A DNA stretch of 64,000 bases from Jannaschia sp. W003 (GTDB lineage Bacteria; Pseudomonadota; Alphaproteobacteria; Rhodobacterales; Rhodobacteraceae), in contig NZ_CP083539.1 of NCBI RefSeq assembly GCF_025144335.1, positions 1,489,501 to 1,553,500 of the forward strand, written 5' to 3'. The position numbers and the translations under genes are program-made. The notes under the pieces were generated by a model. It saw only the letters and a program-made list of their open reading frames with translations. It searched no databases and had not been told where the DNA came from. This document shows, in pieces, positions 32,526 to 40,757 of this stretch (positions within the stretch are counted from its first letter, which is position 1; each line of letters opens with the position of its first letter).

Positions 32526-34198
32526 GCAGAGACCGCCTCATCTACCTACCACTCGGAGGCGCCGGCGAGATCGGAATGAACGCCTACGTCTACGGCTACG
32601 GCCCCGAGGGGAAGGAACGCCTGATCCTCGTGGATCTGGGCATCGCCTTCCCGGACATGGACACCACCCCCGGCGTCGACATCATCCTTCCCGACGTCTC
32701 GTGGCTGATGGACAAGCTCGACCGCCTGGAGGCGGTGTTCGTGACCCACGCCCACGAGGACCACGTGGGCGGGATCGGCCACCTCCACGGGCGCCTCGGC
32801 GGCCCCGCCGTGCACTGCCGCCGCTTCACCGCCAACCACGCCCGCCGCAAGCTCAAGGAGCAGGGCCACGACGAGCGCGCTGTGGTCGTCTCCGAGCCCT
32901 GGCCCGCGCAGGTCGAGGCGGGGCCGTTCAAGGTCGGCTTCCTGCCGATCTCGCACTCGATCCCCGAGTCGTCGGCGCTGGTGATCGACACGCCCGCGGG
33001 CCGCATTGTCCACACGGGCGACTTCAAGATCGACCTCGTGCCCGTCTTGGGCGAGGCCTTCGACGCCGACAGCTTCCGCGAGGTCGCCAAGGGCGGCGTG
33101 CGCGCGCTAGTGTGCGACTCGACCAACGTGTTCAACAAGCACGAGGGCCGCTCCGAGAGCCTCGTCGGCCCCAACATCCGCGAGCTGGTCGCCGGATCGA
33201 AGGGCATGTTCGTCGCCACCACCTTCGCCTCCAATGTCGCGCGCCTGGTCTCGCTCGCGCGGGCCGGCGAGGCGGCGGGCCGCTCGATCTGCCTCATGGG
33301 CCGCGCCATGCGCCGCATGACCGAGGCCGCCGTCGAGGAGGGCATCCTCACGGACTTCCCCAAGACCGTCTCGCCCGAGGACGCCGCCAGCCTCCCGCGC
33401 GAGAACCTGATGCTGATCGTCACCGGCAGCCAGGGCGAGCGGCGCGCGGCCTCGGCGCAGCTGAGCCAGGGCAAGTACTTCGGCATGGAGATGCGCGAGG
33501 GCGACACGTTCCTGTTCTCGTCCAAGACCATTCCCGGCAACGAGAAGGAGGTGGCGCGGATTATGAACGCCTTCTCGGAGATGGGCGTCGACGTGGTCAC
33601 CGACGACGACGGCCTGTTCCACGTCTCGGGCCACGCCAACCGCCCCGACCTCGAGACGATGCACGCGCTCGTGGATCCCGCATCGGTGATCCCGATGCAC
33701 GGCGAGCACCGCCACCTGCGCGAGCACGCGCGCCTCGCGCGCAGCCTCGGGCGCGAGGGCGTTGTGGCGCCGAACGGCACCATGCTCGATCTCGCGGGCA
33801 ACAAGCCCACGGTGATCGACCGGGTGGAGACGGGGCGCACCTACCTCGACGGCTCCACGCTGGTGGGCCAGTTCGACGGCGTGGTGCGCGACCGCATCCG
33901 CATGGCGCTGAACGGCCACGCCGTGGTCGCCGTGATGGTCGAGGACGACGACCAGATCATGGAGGAGGCCTGGGTGAGCCTGCGCGGCCTGCCCGAATCG
34001 GGCCGCGCCGGGCGCGACCTCGCCGAGGAGATGGAGCGCGAGCTCGGCCAGCGACTGGGCCGCGTCGACACCCGCACCGCGGGCGACGATGACGCGCTGG
34101 AGGCGCTGATCAAGAAGGCCGTGCACCAGGTCGCCCAGGAGGAGATCGGCAAGCGCCCCGAGGTGACGGTGCTGATCACCCGGCTGGCCTCGGAGTAG
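32522..34198 (+). CDS. rnj: Ribonuclease J
   Basis: Metallo-beta-lactamase/beta-CASP ribonuclease with endo- and 5'-exonuclease activity, used in mRNA decay and rRNA maturation. The 558 residues have the zinc motif THAHEDHVGG (His76, His78, Asp80, His81), LPISHSIPESSALVIDTPAG, HTGDFKID, VCDSTNVF, TGSQGE and HVSGHA, with a C-terminal RNase J domain ending TVLITRLASE. Start ATG 32522 overlaps coaX. Two hairpins follow; the second is a good terminator. Confidence 0.95.
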   Translation: MSRDRLIYLPLGGAGEIGMNAYVYGYGPEGKERLILVDLGIAFPDMDTTPGVDIILPDVSWLMDKLDRLEAVFVTHAHEDHVGGIGHLHGRLGGPAVHCRRFTANHARRKLKEQGHDERAVVVSEPWPAQVEAGPFKVGFLPISHSIPESSALVIDTPAGRIVHTGDFKIDLVPVLGEAFDADSFREVAKGGVRALVCDSTNVFNKHEGRSESLVGPNIRELVAGSKGMFVATTFASNVARLVSLARAGEAAGRSICLMGRAMRRMTEAAVEEGILTDFPKTVSPEDAASLPRENLMLIVTGSQGERRAASAQLSQGKYFGMEMREGDTFLFSSKTIPGNEKEVARIMNAFSEMGVDVVTDDDGLFHVSGHANRPDLETMHALVDPASVIPMHGEHRHLREHARLARSLGREGVVAPNGTMLDLAGNKPTVIDRVETGRTYLDGSTLVGQFDGVVRDRIRMALNGHAVVAVMVEDDDQIMEEAWVSLRGLPESGRAGRDLAEEMERELGQRLGRVDTRTAGDDDALEALIKKAVHQVAQEEIGKRPEVTVLITRLASE

Positions 34199-34206
34199 GC
34201 GACGAG

Positions 34207-34268
34207 GCCCCGGCGCGAGCCGGGGCAACCTCCCGAACGAAGAAGGGCGCGCCCGGCGGCGCGCCCTT
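34207..34268. terminator. Bidirectional terminator between rnj and the helicase gene
   Basis: Two stem-loops lie between the convergent genes: GCCCCGGC-GCGA-GCCGGGGC (34207-34226) and the perfect 11-bp stem AAGGGCGCGCC-CGGC-GGCGCGCCCTT (34243-34268) followed by TTCTCGTC on the plus strand and flanked by TTC-rich sequence on the minus strand. The second is the likely Rho-independent terminator for both genes. Confidence 0.85.
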
Positions 34269-34296
34269 TCTCGTCTTCGGCGGATGACCCGCAGCT

Positions 34297-35814
34297 CTAG
34301 CCGCGAACGCCCTCGGTCTCGCGCCGTTCCGCGAAGCTCATCTCGATGAACCCCGGCACGTGGTCGCCGAGGCCCACGACGCGCGCGCCGCCACGGTCGT
34401 CGCCGCCGCCCGTGCGTACCCGTCCGCCGCGCGAGCGTCCGCCGCGCCCGGAGCTGCTGCGTTGCTCGCGCGGGGCCTCCTCGCGGGGCGCCTCGGCCTC
34501 CGCGGGCGCCGCCTCGGCGGGGGCGGGGACCTCGACCGCTTCGGCCGTGGCCTGGGCGGGCGCCTCGTCGCGGGGCTTGCCGCGCGAGCGCGAGCGGGAC
34601 CGCGTCTTGGGCTTCTCGTCGCGCGCCGGGGCCTCGGCCTCCGCCGCATCGCCGCCGGTGCCGCCGCCGAGCGGGTTGTCGCCCGCCGGGATCGGATGGC
34701 CGATCAGCTTCTCGATGGCGTCGAGGTACTTCTCGTCGGCCGGCACCGCGATCGTGTAGGCCGTTCCCAGCTTGCCCGCGCGGCCCGTGCGGCCGATGCG
34801 GTGGACGTAGTCCTCGGCGTGGGAGGGGACGTCGAAGTTGAACACGTGGGACACGTCCGGAATGTCGAGCCCGCGCGCCGCCACGTCGGAGGCCACGAGG
34901 AAGCGCAGGCTCCCGTCGCGGAACCCGTCGAGGGTGCGCGTGCGCTGGGACTGGTCGAGGTCGCCGTGGATCGGCGCGGCATCGAGCCCATGCTGCTTCA
35001 TGGACTTCGCCACCACGTCCACGTCGACCTTTCGGTTGCAGAACACGATCGCGTTCTTGCAGGCCTCGCCATCGCGCTCGATCAGCGCGCGCAGGATCGC
35101 GCGCTTGTCCTTGAAGGCGACGTCCCGGCGGCGCGAGTCGCCGCGCACGAGCACCTGAGTGATGGTCTTGGAGGTGGTGTTCTGGCGCTCCACCTCGATC
35201 TTCACCGGGTTCGAGAGGAACGTGTTGGTGATCCGCTCGATCTCGGGCGCCATGGTGGCCGAGAAGAACAGCGTCTGGCGGGTGAAGGGCGTCATCTCGA
35301 AGATGCGCTCGATGTCGGGGATGAACCCCATGTCGAGCATCCGGTCGGCCTCGTCGACGACCATGATCTGCACGCCCGTCAGCAGCAGCTTGCCGCGCTC
35401 GAAGTGGTCGATCAGGCGGCCGGGCGTGGCGATCAGCACGTCGACGCCGCGGTCGATCAGCTGCTCCTGCTCCTTGAAGCTGACGCCGCCGATCAGCAGC
35501 GCCTTGGTCAGCTTCGAGCCTTCCGCGTAGGTGTCGAAGTTCTCGGCCACCTGCGCGGCCAGCTCGCGCGTGGGCGCGAGCACGAGGCTGCGGGGCATCC
35601 GCGCGCGGGCGCGGCCCTTGGAGAGCTTGGTAATCATCGGCAGCGTGAAGCTGGCCGTCTTGCCGGTGCCGGTCTGGGCGATGCCCAAGACGTCGCGGCC
35701 CTCGAGCGCGGGCGGGATCGCGTCCGCCTGGATCGGGGTGGGGGTGTCGTAGCCCGCGGCCTCCACGGCCTTGAGCACCTTCGGGCTGAGGCCCAGGTCG
35801 GAGAATTTCGTCAT
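34297..35814 (-). CDS. DEAD-box RNA helicase (RhlE-like)
   Basis: ATP-dependent RNA helicase of 505 residues. RecA-like domains occupy about residues 1-375 with all motifs: the Q motif TPTPIQADAIPPAL, AQTGTGKT (46-53), APTREL, TPGRL, VDEADRMLDMGF, FFSATM, ASDVAARGLDIPDVSHVFNFD and HRIGRTGRAG. The C-terminal 130 residues are a low-complexity tail, first Pro/Ala/Glu-rich, then Arg/Gly/Ser-rich (RSSSGRGGRSRGG), as in RhlE-type helicases that act in ribosome assembly or cold response. Start is ATG at 35814 (AAGAGGA upstream); the longer frame adds nine doubtful codons. Confidence 0.93.
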   Translation of the reverse strand: MTKFSDLGLSPKVLKAVEAAGYDTPTPIQADAIPPALEGRDVLGIAQTGTGKTASFTLPMITKLSKGRARARMPRSLVLAPTRELAAQVAENFDTYAEGSKLTKALLIGGVSFKEQEQLIDRGVDVLIATPGRLIDHFERGKLLLTGVQIMVVDEADRMLDMGFIPDIERIFEMTPFTRQTLFFSATMAPEIERITNTFLSNPVKIEVERQNTTSKTITQVLVRGDSRRRDVAFKDKRAILRALIERDGEACKNAIVFCNRKVDVDVVAKSMKQHGLDAAPIHGDLDQSQRTRTLDGFRDGSLRFLVASDVAARGLDIPDVSHVFNFDVPSHAEDYVHRIGRTGRAGKLGTAYTIAVPADEKYLDAIEKLIGHPIPAGDNPLGGGTGGDAAEAEAPARDEKPKTRSRSRSRGKPRDEAPAQATAEAVEVPAPAEAAPAEAEAPREEAPREQRSSSGRGGRSRGGRVRTGGGDDRGGARVVGLGDHVPGFIEMSFAERRETEGVRG

Positions 35815-36159
35815 CGGCGTCCTCTTGGCGTGCGGCCCCATTGCCGCTTCGCCGGGGTTTCTGGACGCTTGGGTTCCGGGCGTCCGTGATCGGGAGGGGG
35901 GCGGATGGCCCCGGGGCCCGCGCCTTCACAGGCGCGGAACCGCTATCAACCCCGCGGCGCCGGGTCAACGCGGCGGATCGTGGAGGAAGTGGGGAGCCGG
36001 CGGCGGCCGTTCAATGGGACGGCGCGCACCGCGACGCCGCACCCGCGCACCGATGCTGCGCGTGCAGCGCGGGAACGCCGCCCCGCCGGCGTTCGTTGCG
36101 CCCCCGCGAACGATGGCCGGCTCGCCGGCCCGCACAGGAACACCGAAAGGAGGCCACCC
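35815..36159. promoter_or_regulatory. Divergent gap between the helicase and OsmC genes
   Basis: 345 bases without a credible gene. On the minus strand TTGACC (35968-35963) and TAGCGG (35945-35940) with a 17-base spacer form a fair helicase promoter. Downstream of it the leader can fold into CCGCGCC-TGTGAA-GGCGCGG (35937-35918). On the plus side I see no clear promoter, only the ribosome-binding site AAAGGAGG (36146-36153) in front of the OsmC gene. Confidence 0.5.
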
Positions 36160-36588
36160 ATGGCCATCACGAAACGCGGCAGCGCCCACTGGACCGGAAC
36201 CCTCAAGGAGGGCAAGGGCACCGTCTCGACCGGCTCGGGCGCGCTGAAGGACAACCCCTACGGGTTCAACACCCGCTTCGAGGACAAGCCCGGCACCAAC
36301 CCCGAGGAGATGATCGCGGCGGCCCACGCCTCGTGCTTCTCGATGGCGCTGTCGATGGTGCTCGGCCAGCACGACGTGACCGCCGAGGCGATCGATACGA
36401 AGGCCGCCGTGAAGCTCGAGGAGAAGGACGGGGGCTTCGCGGTCACCGCCTCGCACCTCGACGTCACGATCAAGGCGCCCGGCGCCGACGAGTCGACCCT
36501 GCGCGAGGCCGCCGAGGGGGCCAAGCAGAACTGCCCGATCTCGAAGCTGCTGAACGCGGACATCACCATGGACGTCACGATCGCCTGA
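36160..36588 (+). CDS. OsmC family peroxiredoxin
   Basis: Thiol peroxidase that reduces organic hydroperoxides. The 142 residues include GTVSTGSGALKDNPYGFNTRFE, the first redox cysteine in AAHASCFSMALS (Cys59) and the second in KQNCPISKLLNADITMDV (Cys125), the OsmC/Ohr pair; the EDKPGTNPEEMIAAAHASC motif is of the OsmC rather than Ohr type. The ribosome-binding site AAAGGAGG is near perfect, which suggests high translation. Family-level assignment is firm; the physiological peroxide is not known. Confidence 0.92.
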   Translation: MAITKRGSAHWTGTLKEGKGTVSTGSGALKDNPYGFNTRFEDKPGTNPEEMIAAAHASCFSMALSMVLGQHDVTAEAIDTKAAVKLEEKDGGFAVTASHLDVTIKAPGADESTLREAAEGAKQNCPISKLLNADITMDVTIA

Positions 36589-36597
36589 CGCCCCGCG

Positions 36598-36623
36598 CCG
36601 GCGTGCCCCTCGGGGCGCGCCGG
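36598..36623. terminator. Terminator hairpin between the OsmC and ExoD genes
   Basis: CCGGCGTGCCCC (36598-36609) pairs with GGGGCGCGCCGG (36612-36623), apart from one G-T type mismatch. It lies directly between two convergent stops and can serve both strands. Confidence 0.65.
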
Positions 36624-36624
36624 C

Positions 36625-37236
36625 CTAGCCGCCGCCGACCCAGGGCAGCGGCACCGGCGAGAGCCACAGCATCAGCGCGATCACCGGGATCACCAGCACG
36701 CCCGCCAGCGCCACCAGCACGCCGTTGTCGGCCGTCAGGCCCAGACCGAACAGCGCCACGGGCAGCGCCAGCGCCGCCGGAAGTCCCGGCACGGCGCCGA
36801 GCACGATCATCACCGCGCCGCATAGCATCGTCAGGATCGCGCCGCCCCACTGGGCGTAGCGGTGCCGCGCCCACTCGGTCCAGCGCGGCCCCACGAGGCG
36901 GTCGGCCTTGCGCGTCCAGCGATGCGCGCGCTCCAGGCTGCGATGCACCGGCTCGGCGCTGAAGGTCCGGCGCGAGATCCAACCCGGCAGCCGCACCCCG
37001 TCTCCGCCCTTCAGAAGCTGCCAGCCCGTCAGCACGAGTATCAGGCCCACCACCGCGGGCATCCCCGGCAGCATGCCCACAGGCAGCAGCATGGCGAGGC
37101 TGGAGACGAGGAGGATGGGTCCGAAGCCCTGCTCGCCGAGCGCATCGAGCACGTCGCCCACGGAGATGCGCTCGGCGTCCGTGGCGACGTCCTCGATCTG
37201 GTCGACCGGCTCCTCGATCGGGCCGCTTCCGGACAT
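36625..37236 (-). CDS. exoD: ExoD family exopolysaccharide synthesis protein
   Basis: Integral membrane protein of 203 residues. The first 35 residues are soluble (ISVGDVLDALGEQGFGPILL), then come membrane segments about 40-53, 58-75, 132-150, 155-172 and 175-195. GILLV-type start with G-x-x-P-G-M-P-A and RTFSAEPVHRSLERAHRW fits ExoD (PF06055), first described in rhizobial exopolysaccharide synthesis, where mutants also show stress sensitivity. Exact biochemical role is unknown. ATG 37236 has GGGGAGGCGG upstream. Confidence 0.85.
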   Translation of the reverse strand: MSGSGPIEEPVDQIEDVATDAERISVGDVLDALGEQGFGPILLVSSLAMLLPVGMLPGMPAVVGLILVLTGWQLLKGGDGVRLPGWISRRTFSAEPVHRSLERAHRWTRKADRLVGPRWTEWARHRYAQWGGAILTMLCGAVMIVLGAVPGLPAALALPVALFGLGLTADNGVLVALAGVLVIPVIALMLWLSPVPLPWVGGG

Positions 37237-37305
37237 GGCCGCCTCCCCGTGGTTGCGAGGGGAAAACGTGACGGATCGCCGCGGGTTCCGCGCGCGAGAG
37301 GCGGG

Positions 37306-37917
37306 TCAGGCGGCGGAGGGGTGCAGCGCGGGGGCGTATCCGGCCCGCAGCAGGGCGAGCGTAGGCGCGGGCGTCAGCACCTCGGCGGGGCCATGGGGCA
37401 GGGGCCGCGGCGCCCCGTAGCCGCCCGCCGCGAAGCGGCGCAGGGCGCCCCCGTGGACGAGATGCGGCGCGCCGTCCCAGACAGCGAAGGCACCGTCGGG
37501 CAACGCGCCCACGTCGTCCGTCCGGCCCCGGCGCATGCGGCGGCCCCCCGGCTCGGCCCGCGCCTCGTGCAGCACGGCGTCCATCGCCGGGACCGCCGCC
37601 ACGCCGTGCACCTCGTCCCACAGCGCCCGCCACCGCGCGAAGGCCGCGCGCCGGCAGGTGCCGCAGGGCCGATGTCCCGCCGCGAGCGCCACCGCCTCGT
37701 CGAGGAAGAACAGCTCCGTGTAGCGCCCCGGCTGCCGCAACTTGCGGTGGCGCCCCCCGAACTCCAGCGCGCAGCACACCCACGCCTTGTGCGCCCAGCG
37801 CTTGGGCAGCGCCTCGCCCCGGTCGTCGAGGAGGATGCCACGATTGCCCATGAGGGTGCCTGGCTCGGGGTCGGCGCGGAAGCGACCGTCGGGGTGGACG
37901 CGGTTGGGGTGGGGCAT
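37306..37917 (-). CDS. Conserved hypothetical protein with CxxC motif (203 aa)
   Basis: A soluble protein with GRYTELFFLDEAVALAAGHRPCGTCRRAAFARWRALW in the middle (roughly residues 63-99). The G-H-R-P-C-x-x-C-R motif resembles the zinc site of the Ada N-terminal domain, but the rest does not, and two further Cys (WVCCALEF, residues 48-49) could complete a metal site. I recall similar proteins in many proteobacteria, annotated only as hypothetical. Possible nucleic-acid-related zinc protein; low certainty about function. ATG 37917 gives the longest conserved reading. Confidence 0.7.
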   Translation of the reverse strand: MPHPNRVHPDGRFRADPEPGTLMGNRGILLDDRGEALPKRWAHKAWVCCALEFGGRHRKLRQPGRYTELFFLDEAVALAAGHRPCGTCRRAAFARWRALWDEVHGVAAVPAMDAVLHEARAEPGGRRMRRGRTDDVGALPDGAFAVWDGAPHLVHGGALRRFAAGGYGAPRPLPHGPAEVLTPAPTLALLRAGYAPALHPSAA

Positions 37918-38105
37918 GGGGCCAGCGTCGGTTAATTTCGCCGGCCCCGCAACTCGGGGCAGGGCGCGCCGTGCCTCGGGTCAGGATACGTCGCGGGGAG
38001 GCACGTGGCCTTCGCCGCCACCACCGCGCAGCGACGTCCCCCCGAACACGCGCCCCCCCGGGGCGCACCAGAATCCGCGGCGACCACTCACGGAGCGCCC
38101 GAACA

Positions 38106-38137
38106 GAAGGCCCGCGGGAGCGAACCCGCGGGCCTTC
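38106..38137 (-). terminator. Strong terminator hairpin behind a truncated minus-strand frame
   Basis: A perfect 13-bp stem: GAAGGCCCGCGGG (38106-38118), loop AGCGAA, CCCGCGGGCCTTC (38125-38137). It begins one base after the TAG of the 50-codon minus-strand frame at 38139-38291, as expected for that frame's own terminator. Confidence 0.8.
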
Positions 38138-38138
38138 G

Positions 38139-38291
38139 CTACGGCAGCGTCCTTGCGGTGGACGCCCAGTCGCTCCACCACCGCACCCCGCCCGGACCCT
38201 CGGACGGCTCGATCCGCACCGCGTTCGCTAAGTAGTCCCCCAGCCCCCGCAGCGCGAACGACGCCTGCTCCACCGGGGCCATCTTGAGCAT
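38139..38291 (-). pseudogene. Probable 3' remnant of a gene cut off by foreign DNA
   Basis: On the minus strand a GC-rich frame of 50 codons from ATG 38291 (open back to 38306) ends at TAG 38139. It reads like a real protein end (VEQASFALRGLGDYLANA, then RWWSDWAS) and is followed at once by a terminator. Directly upstream, at about 38307, base composition drops from about 70% to below 50% GC and an in-frame stop appears. I infer that the front of this gene was lost when the AT-rich segment arrived. Family not recognised. It could also be a genuine 50-residue protein. Confidence 0.5.
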
Positions 38292-38367
38292 CCTGGTCGA
38301 CCAGTCCTATTCCTCTAACGGTTTGAGCAAAAGCGACAAACAGAACGGACCCACCTCCAGAGTGGTG

Positions 38368-39057
38368 TCAATGTAGCCGAAACAGTTCCCCATTTGTGAG
38401 AAACAGAACAGTATCAAAAAGTGTGCAACTGCGGTTGCGTGCCTGATAATCCGCAACCGCACGTTTCAGATTTGTTCCCGCTGGGGAAGCGCGATCATAG
38501 ATGACGAGCCAGCGCTCTGTTGCATTCGTAATGTCGGGGTAGTTGTGGGCTCTGGTCAGCTTCTCTTGAACCCTAGCCTCTACCATCCTTGTAATTCGTT
38601 CTTCCCAATCATTTCCGTATGAAGGACGATCTTTGAAATCTAGCGCCCGAGCAACCAACTCCTTCACTTCCTCACGTCTGTCACGCTTTTTAGGATGAAG
38701 GGATTTACCGAGGTAGTCGCCAGCCATAAAGAGGCCGTTAACAGAGTAGGGTTGATCTGTATCCCCCAATATCTCTAGCGCCTGCGCATAAATCTCTGGG
38801 ATTAAACTCGTGACTTCGATCGCAATGCTTGCATTATCACTCTGGAGCCAAAAATCTGGGCGATCGCTATGCTGAAGCAGCAAACTGCTGTCTGGTAGAA
38901 GATTTCTGACCTTGGAGATCGCTTTGGCTATGATCCAGAATTCCCGAGATGCTTTCCGAAAGCGTCGGTCTCCATGAGTATCAGGGGAAATCTCATTGAG
39001 AAGTGAAATGAGATGGACCGGCGATGTAGCTGAAACTTGTATGGGGGTACTTCTCAC
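38368..39057 (-). CDS. AT-rich orphan gene, possible PD-(D/E)xK-type nuclease
   Basis: 229 residues from GTG 39057, which overlaps the prfC stop (GTGA) and uses AAGGAG inside the last prfC codons as ribosome-binding site. Base composition is far below the rest (28 of 60 bases G or C in 38761-38820), so it was probably acquired. Core motif: SDRPDFWLQSDNASIAIEVTSL (about residues 73-94); a P-D-F followed by I-A-I-E-V-T is a pattern seen in PD-(D/E)xK nuclease-like folds, with Asp and Glu as candidate metal ligands. The C-terminal part (ERWLVIYDRAS, TLFDTVLFLTNGELFRLH) is unassigned. No partner gene is visible. Frame is secure; function is a guess. Confidence 0.72.
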   Translation of the reverse strand: MRSTPIQVSATSPVHLISLLNEISPDTHGDRRFRKASREFWIIAKAISKVRNLLPDSSLLLQHSDRPDFWLQSDNASIAIEVTSLIPEIYAQALEILGDTDQPYSVNGLFMAGDYLGKSLHPKKRDRREEVKELVARALDFKDRPSYGNDWEERITRMVEARVQEKLTRAHNYPDITNATERWLVIYDRASPAGTNLKRAVADYQARNRSCTLFDTVLFLTNGELFRLH

Positions 39058-40673
39058 ACCATCAGCTCCTTCGTCGCCGACAGGGTGATCTCCGGAAAGT
39101 CGCGCACCACGCGGTCGATGTCCCACTGGAGGCGGGTCAGGAACACCACGTCGCCGTCGTTGTCGTGGGCGATGTGCTGCTTGTTCTTGGCCACCAACGC
39201 GTCCACCGCCGCGTCGGGCCCGTGGACCCAGCGCGCCGAGGTGAACTGCGAGCCCTCGAAGCGCACGGGCAGGCCGTATTCCAGCTCGATCCGGCTGGCG
39301 AGCACCTCGAACTGGAGCGCGCCCACCACGCCCACCACGTGTCCCGAGCCGATCGCCGGCTTGAACACCTTGGCGGCGCCTTCCTCCGCGAACTGCATCA
39401 GCGCCTTGTCGAGGTGCTTGGCCTTCATGGGATCGCCCGCGCGCACCGACTGCAGGAGCTCTGGCGCGAACGAGGGGATGCCCGTGAACTTCAGCGCCTC
39501 GCCCTCGGTCAGCGCGTCACCGATGCGCAGCTGCCCGTGGTTCGGAATGCCGATGATGTCGCCGGCCCAGGCCTCCTCGGCCAACTCGCGGTCGGCGGCT
39601 AGGAACAGCACCGGGCTGGAGATCGCCATGGGCTTCTTGGATCGCACGTGCGTCAGCTTCATGCCCCGCTCGAAGTGTCCGGAGGCGAGGCGCACGAAGG
39701 CCACGCGGTCGCGGTGCTTGGGGTCCATGTTGGCCTGCACCTTGAACACGAAGCCCGCGACCTTGGTCTCCTCGGGCGAGACCTGCCGCGGCTCGGCGCG
39801 CTGGGGCTGGGGCGCGGGGCCGAACTCGGCGATGCCGGTCATCAGCTCGCGCACGCCGAAGCTGTTGATCGCCGAGCCGAACCAGATCGGCGTCAGCGAG
39901 CCTTCCAGGAAGGCGACGCGGTCGAAGGCGGGCATCAGCCCGCGCGCCATCTCCAACTCCTCGCGCAAGTTGTCGAGCAGCTCGGCGGGGACGTGCTCGG
40001 CGAGCCTCGGGTCGTCCAGCCCCTCGATCGCCACGGTCTCGGCGACGCGGTTGCGGTCGGCGCGGTCCATCAGTTCCAGCCGGTCGTGCAGCAGGTCGTA
40101 GCAGCCCACGAACTCGCGCCCCCGGCCGATGGGCCAGGAGGCAGGCGTCACGTCGATGGCCAGGTTCTCCTGGATCTCGTCGATGATCTCGAAGGTGTCG
40201 CGGCTCTCGCGGTCCATCTTGTTGCAGAACGTCAGGATCGGCAGGTCGCGCAGGCGGCAGACCTCGAACAGCTTCTGGGTCTGGCTCTCGACGCCCTTGG
40301 CGCCGTCGATCACCATCACGGCGGCGTCCACGGCCGTCAGCGTGCGGTATGTGTCCTCGGAGAAGTCCGAGTGGCCCGGCGTGTCCACGAGGTTGAAGCG
40401 GTACTCGTCCTGCCCTCGCGCGAAGTCGAACGACATGGCCGAGGCCGAGACAGAGATGCCCCGGTCCTTCTCCATCGCCATGAAGTCCGAGCGCGTGCGC
40501 CGCGCCTCGCCCTTGGCGCGCACCTGTCCCGCCATCTGGATCGCGCCGCCGAAGAGCAGGAACTTCTCGGTCAGCGTCGTCTTGCCCGCGTCGGGGTGCG
40601 AGATGATCGCGAAGGTCCGGCGGCGGCCGATCTCCGGGGGCAGGGGCGGGCGGTTGGTGGGGGTGTCCAGCAT
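39054..40673 (-). CDS. prfC: Peptide chain release factor 3
   Basis: GTPase that recycles RF1/RF2 from the ribosome, 539 residues. G1 loop SHPDAGKTTL, the switch region SDFMAMEKDRGISVSASAMSF, G3 DTPGHSDFSEDTYR, G4 NKMD, then the EF-Tu-like domain 2 (FVFKVQANMDPKHRDRVAFVR) and RF3 C-terminal domain. Two ATGs compete: 40682 and 40673. A promoter with TTGCGG (40708-40703), 17 bases and TATATG (40685-40680) would place the transcription start at about 40673, so I chose that ATG and infer a leaderless or nearly leaderless mRNA. The stop overlaps the start of the AT-rich gene. Confidence 0.95.
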   Translation of the reverse strand: MLDTPTNRPPLPPEIGRRRTFAIISHPDAGKTTLTEKFLLFGGAIQMAGQVRAKGEARRTRSDFMAMEKDRGISVSASAMSFDFARGQDEYRFNLVDTPGHSDFSEDTYRTLTAVDAAVMVIDGAKGVESQTQKLFEVCRLRDLPILTFCNKMDRESRDTFEIIDEIQENLAIDVTPASWPIGRGREFVGCYDLLHDRLELMDRADRNRVAETVAIEGLDDPRLAEHVPAELLDNLREELEMARGLMPAFDRVAFLEGSLTPIWFGSAINSFGVRELMTGIAEFGPAPQPQRAEPRQVSPEETKVAGFVFKVQANMDPKHRDRVAFVRLASGHFERGMKLTHVRSKKPMAISSPVLFLAADRELAEEAWAGDIIGIPNHGQLRIGDALTEGEALKFTGIPSFAPELLQSVRAGDPMKAKHLDKALMQFAEEGAAKVFKPAIGSGHVVGVVGALQFEVLASRIELEYGLPVRFEGSQFTSARWVHGPDAAVDALVAKNKQHIAHDNDGDVVFLTRLQWDIDRVVRDFPEITLSATKELMV

Positions 40674-40679
40674 GGCGGG

Positions 40680-40708
40680 CATATACGGACGCACTCCCGC
40701 CCCCGCAA
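40680..40708 (-). promoter_or_regulatory. Candidate promoter of prfC, overlapping an in-frame ATG
   Basis: On the minus strand TTGCGG (40708-40703), spacer of 17, TATATG (40685-40680). The -10 hexamer contains the upstream ATG, which therefore could not be in the transcript. The predicted start point coincides with ATG 40673. Confidence 0.55.
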
Positions 40709-40757
40709 CGGCGGGCGCCGTGCTACGCTGCAGCATTCCGAATCGGGGGAGTGGGCG

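Noticed and set aside
36625..37917. Operon-level link between exoD and the CxxC hypothetical as a novel system
   Set aside because: They are same-strand neighbours but separated by 69 bp, with no overlap, shared motif or regulatory site; the neighbourhood gives no functional clue.
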